Shown here: positions 12,053-13,392 of the stretch, piece by piece | Layout of the letters: every line of letters begins with the position of its first letter | How positions within the stretch are numbered: the first letter of the stretch is position 1 | Source: Candidatus Altarchaeota archaeon | Lineage (GTDB): Archaea > SpSt-1190 | DNA: 13,392 nucleotides | NCBI GenBank assembly: GCA_018221005.1 | Contig: JAAOXW010000055.1 | Location: forward strand, 1-13,392 | Direction: 5' to 3' | The notes under the pieces: generated by a model | The model's database searches: none | What the model was told of the DNA's origin: nothing | Seen by the model: the letters and a program-made list of their open reading frames with translations, nothing else | Program-made: the position numbers and the translations under genes

Positions 12053-13392
12053 ATGGTATACGAAGCAGTTAAAAAAGATGTAAAAGGTATTAAATTCGGT
12101 TTCCTAGGTCCAGATTCCGTCAGGAAATTTAGTGTAATGGAAATTTCAGTCCCAGAACTCTACGATCAAGATGGTTTCCCCGTTGAAGGGGGCCTAATGG
12201 ATCCTCGACTTGGAGTCGTTGATCCGGGTATGCGATGTAGAACTTGTTCTAGTAAGGTTGGTGTTTGTCCGGGACACTTCGGGCATGTTGAATTTGCCAA
12301 ACCTGTTATACATATTAGATTTGGAAAACAAATTTATCTTTGGTTGGGAGCATCGTGCACTAATTGTGGACGAATCACACTCGACAAGACTGCAAGAACT
12401 TTCTACGCCAATGAATTTAAGCGCGTTGCCAATGAAGGTACGGATGCGGAACGCAGAAAGCTCATAAGAGATATTGCGAAGGAGGCCAAGAAGGCCAAAG
12501 AGTGTCCACACTGTGGCACGGAAAAAACAGTCGTCACCTACGAAAAACCCACCACCTACTACTTGGGTGAAGAAAAAATGACACCTGTTGAAGTGCGAGA
12601 ACAACTGGAAAGTATTCCTGATGAAGATTTATTCTTACTTGGAATGGACTATGCTGCCTTTAGACCTGAGTGGTCAGTTCTCACCGCATTTCTCACGCCC
12701 CCAGTTACCGTTCGACCGTGCATTACTCTTGAAACGGGTGAACGAAGTGAAGATGATTTGACACATAAATTAGTAGACATCATGCGTATCAATTTACGTC
12801 TCAGGGAAAACATGGCCAGTGGTGCACCTGCAGTCATAATTGAAGACCTCTGGGAACTACTCCAATACCACGTTACAACTCTAATTGATAATCAAGTTTC
12901 AGGTATTCCTCCTGCGCGTCACAGGGCAGGTAGGATTTTGAAAGGTATTGTTCAACGAATAAAAACTAAGCAAGGGCGTTTTAGGAGAAACTTGGCCGGA
13001 AAGAGAGTCAATTTCTCAGCACGAACAGTAATCAGCCCAGATACCCGAATCAGTGTTGATGAGGTGGGAATTCCTGAAGAAGTTGCAAAAATTCTAACCG
13101 TTCTTGTCTTCGTAACGGACGAAAACCTAGAGCACTTGAAGAAAATAATTGTCATAGGCCCCGAACAAAAGGGAGGTGCCAATTATGTTTTGGACCTTCA
13201 AAATAATCGACTAAGAATTACCGATTTCAATAACGAAACTCTTGCCGAACAACTAGAACCGGGTTGGCAAGTTGAGCGACATCTCATTGACGGGGATGTT
13301 GTCCTCATGAACCGACAGCCCAGTCTTCACAGGATGAGTCTTATGGGACACAAAGTCCGAATCCTGCCTGGCAGGACTTTTAGAATTCACCC
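12053..13392 (+). CDS. rpoA1: DNA-directed RNA polymerase subunit A' (Rpo1N), partial: first 446 residues
   Basis: The largest subunit's N-terminal part (clamp and start of the active-site domain) begins at ATG 12053, one base after the B' stop, and runs open through the window end. Markers are FGFLGPDSVRKFSV, MDPRLGVVDPG, the zinc site C62-x2-C65-x6-C72-PGHFGH, a second site C102-x2-C105 with C151-x2-C154, and LKGIVQRIKTKQGRFRRNL followed by GKRVNFSARTVISPD and MNRQPSLHRMSL. It stops at RTFRIHP, just before the expected NADFDGD motif that holds the catalytic Mg, so the cut is the window edge and not a defect. The full family protein is about 880-900 aa; rpoA2 is expected beyond the edge. Confidence 0.97.
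   Translation, partial: MVYEAVKKDVKGIKFGFLGPDSVRKFSVMEISVPELYDQDGFPVEGGLMDPRLGVVDPGMRCRTCSSKVGVCPGHFGHVEFAKPVIHIRFGKQIYLWLGASCTNCGRITLDKTARTFYANEFKRVANEGTDAERRKLIRDIAKEAKKAKECPHCGTEKTVVTYEKPTTYYLGEEKMTPVEVREQLESIPDEDLFLLGMDYAAFRPEWSVLTAFLTPPVTVRPCITLETGERSEDDLTHKLVDIMRINLRLRENMASGAPAVIIEDLWELLQYHVTTLIDNQVSGIPPARHRAGRILKGIVQRIKTKQGRFRRNLAGKRVNFSARTVISPDTRISVDEVGIPEEVAKILTVLVFVTDENLEHLKKIIVIGPEQKGGANYVLDLQNNRLRITDFNNETLAEQLEPGWQVERHLIDGDVVLMNRQPSLHRMSLMGHKVRILPGRTFRIH

Noticed and set aside
12194..12604. Open frame of 136 codons on the minus strand
   Set aside because: Antisense to the zinc-binding N-terminus of RNA polymerase A', which is clearly the real gene.
13330..13392. Truncated RNA polymerase A' as a pseudogene
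   Set aside because: The frame is open to the last base; the missing catalytic part simply lies beyond the window edge.

Overview
The window comes from an archaeon of about 40% GC. The RNA polymerase is archaeal in type, and its second-largest subunit is split into B'' and B' at the usual euryarchaeal site. The tRNA gene has no encoded CCA, and genes are packed with 4-20 base overlaps, strong Shine-Dalgarno (SD) sites and many GTG/TTG starts. I cannot fix the lineage; a methanogen-like euryarchaeote or a related uncultured group would fit.

Bases 1-5718 (+) are the distal part of an operon for a membrane-bound, complex-I-related enzyme. In order it holds: the last residues of an upstream subunit (probably the NuoB-like small subunit), a bicluster ferredoxin, a 62-aa membrane peptide, the NuoH-like subunit, three very small membrane subunits (67, 55 and 80 aa; the 55-aa one is easily missed), and three antiporter-like subunits (NuoL, NuoM and NuoN types). 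Neighbouring genes overlap or nearly touch. A hydrogenase-specific protease plus HypC follows directly, so this is most likely a group 4 [NiFe] hydrogenase (Ech/Mbh/Hyf/Ehb-like) that couples ferredoxin and H2 chemistry to ion translocation. The catalytic large subunit is not in the window.

Bases 5720-7901: on the minus strand, tail-to-tail with the operon, lies a HycI-type maturation protease fused in frame to HypC. An internal GTG start could release free HypC. Divergent from it are an EamA/DMT transporter and an overlapping gene for an uncharacterised YPPN..G(F/Y)CG-type protein.

Bases 7878-8635: tRNA-Lys(UUU) on the minus strand is followed with zero spacing by the ATG of a 108-aa membrane protein. 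Upstream of the tRNA are four tandem hairpins filling about 130 bases, then a candidate minus-strand TATA box. The rest, up to base 8635, is the rpoB2 upstream region, with its own TATA-like elements and hairpins. No rpoH gene is seen there.

Bases 8636-13392 (+) encode RNA polymerase subunits B'' (with an unusual Lys/Ala/Pro/Ser/Thr-rich tail), B' and the first 446 residues of A', cut by the window edge just before its catalytic aspartate motif.
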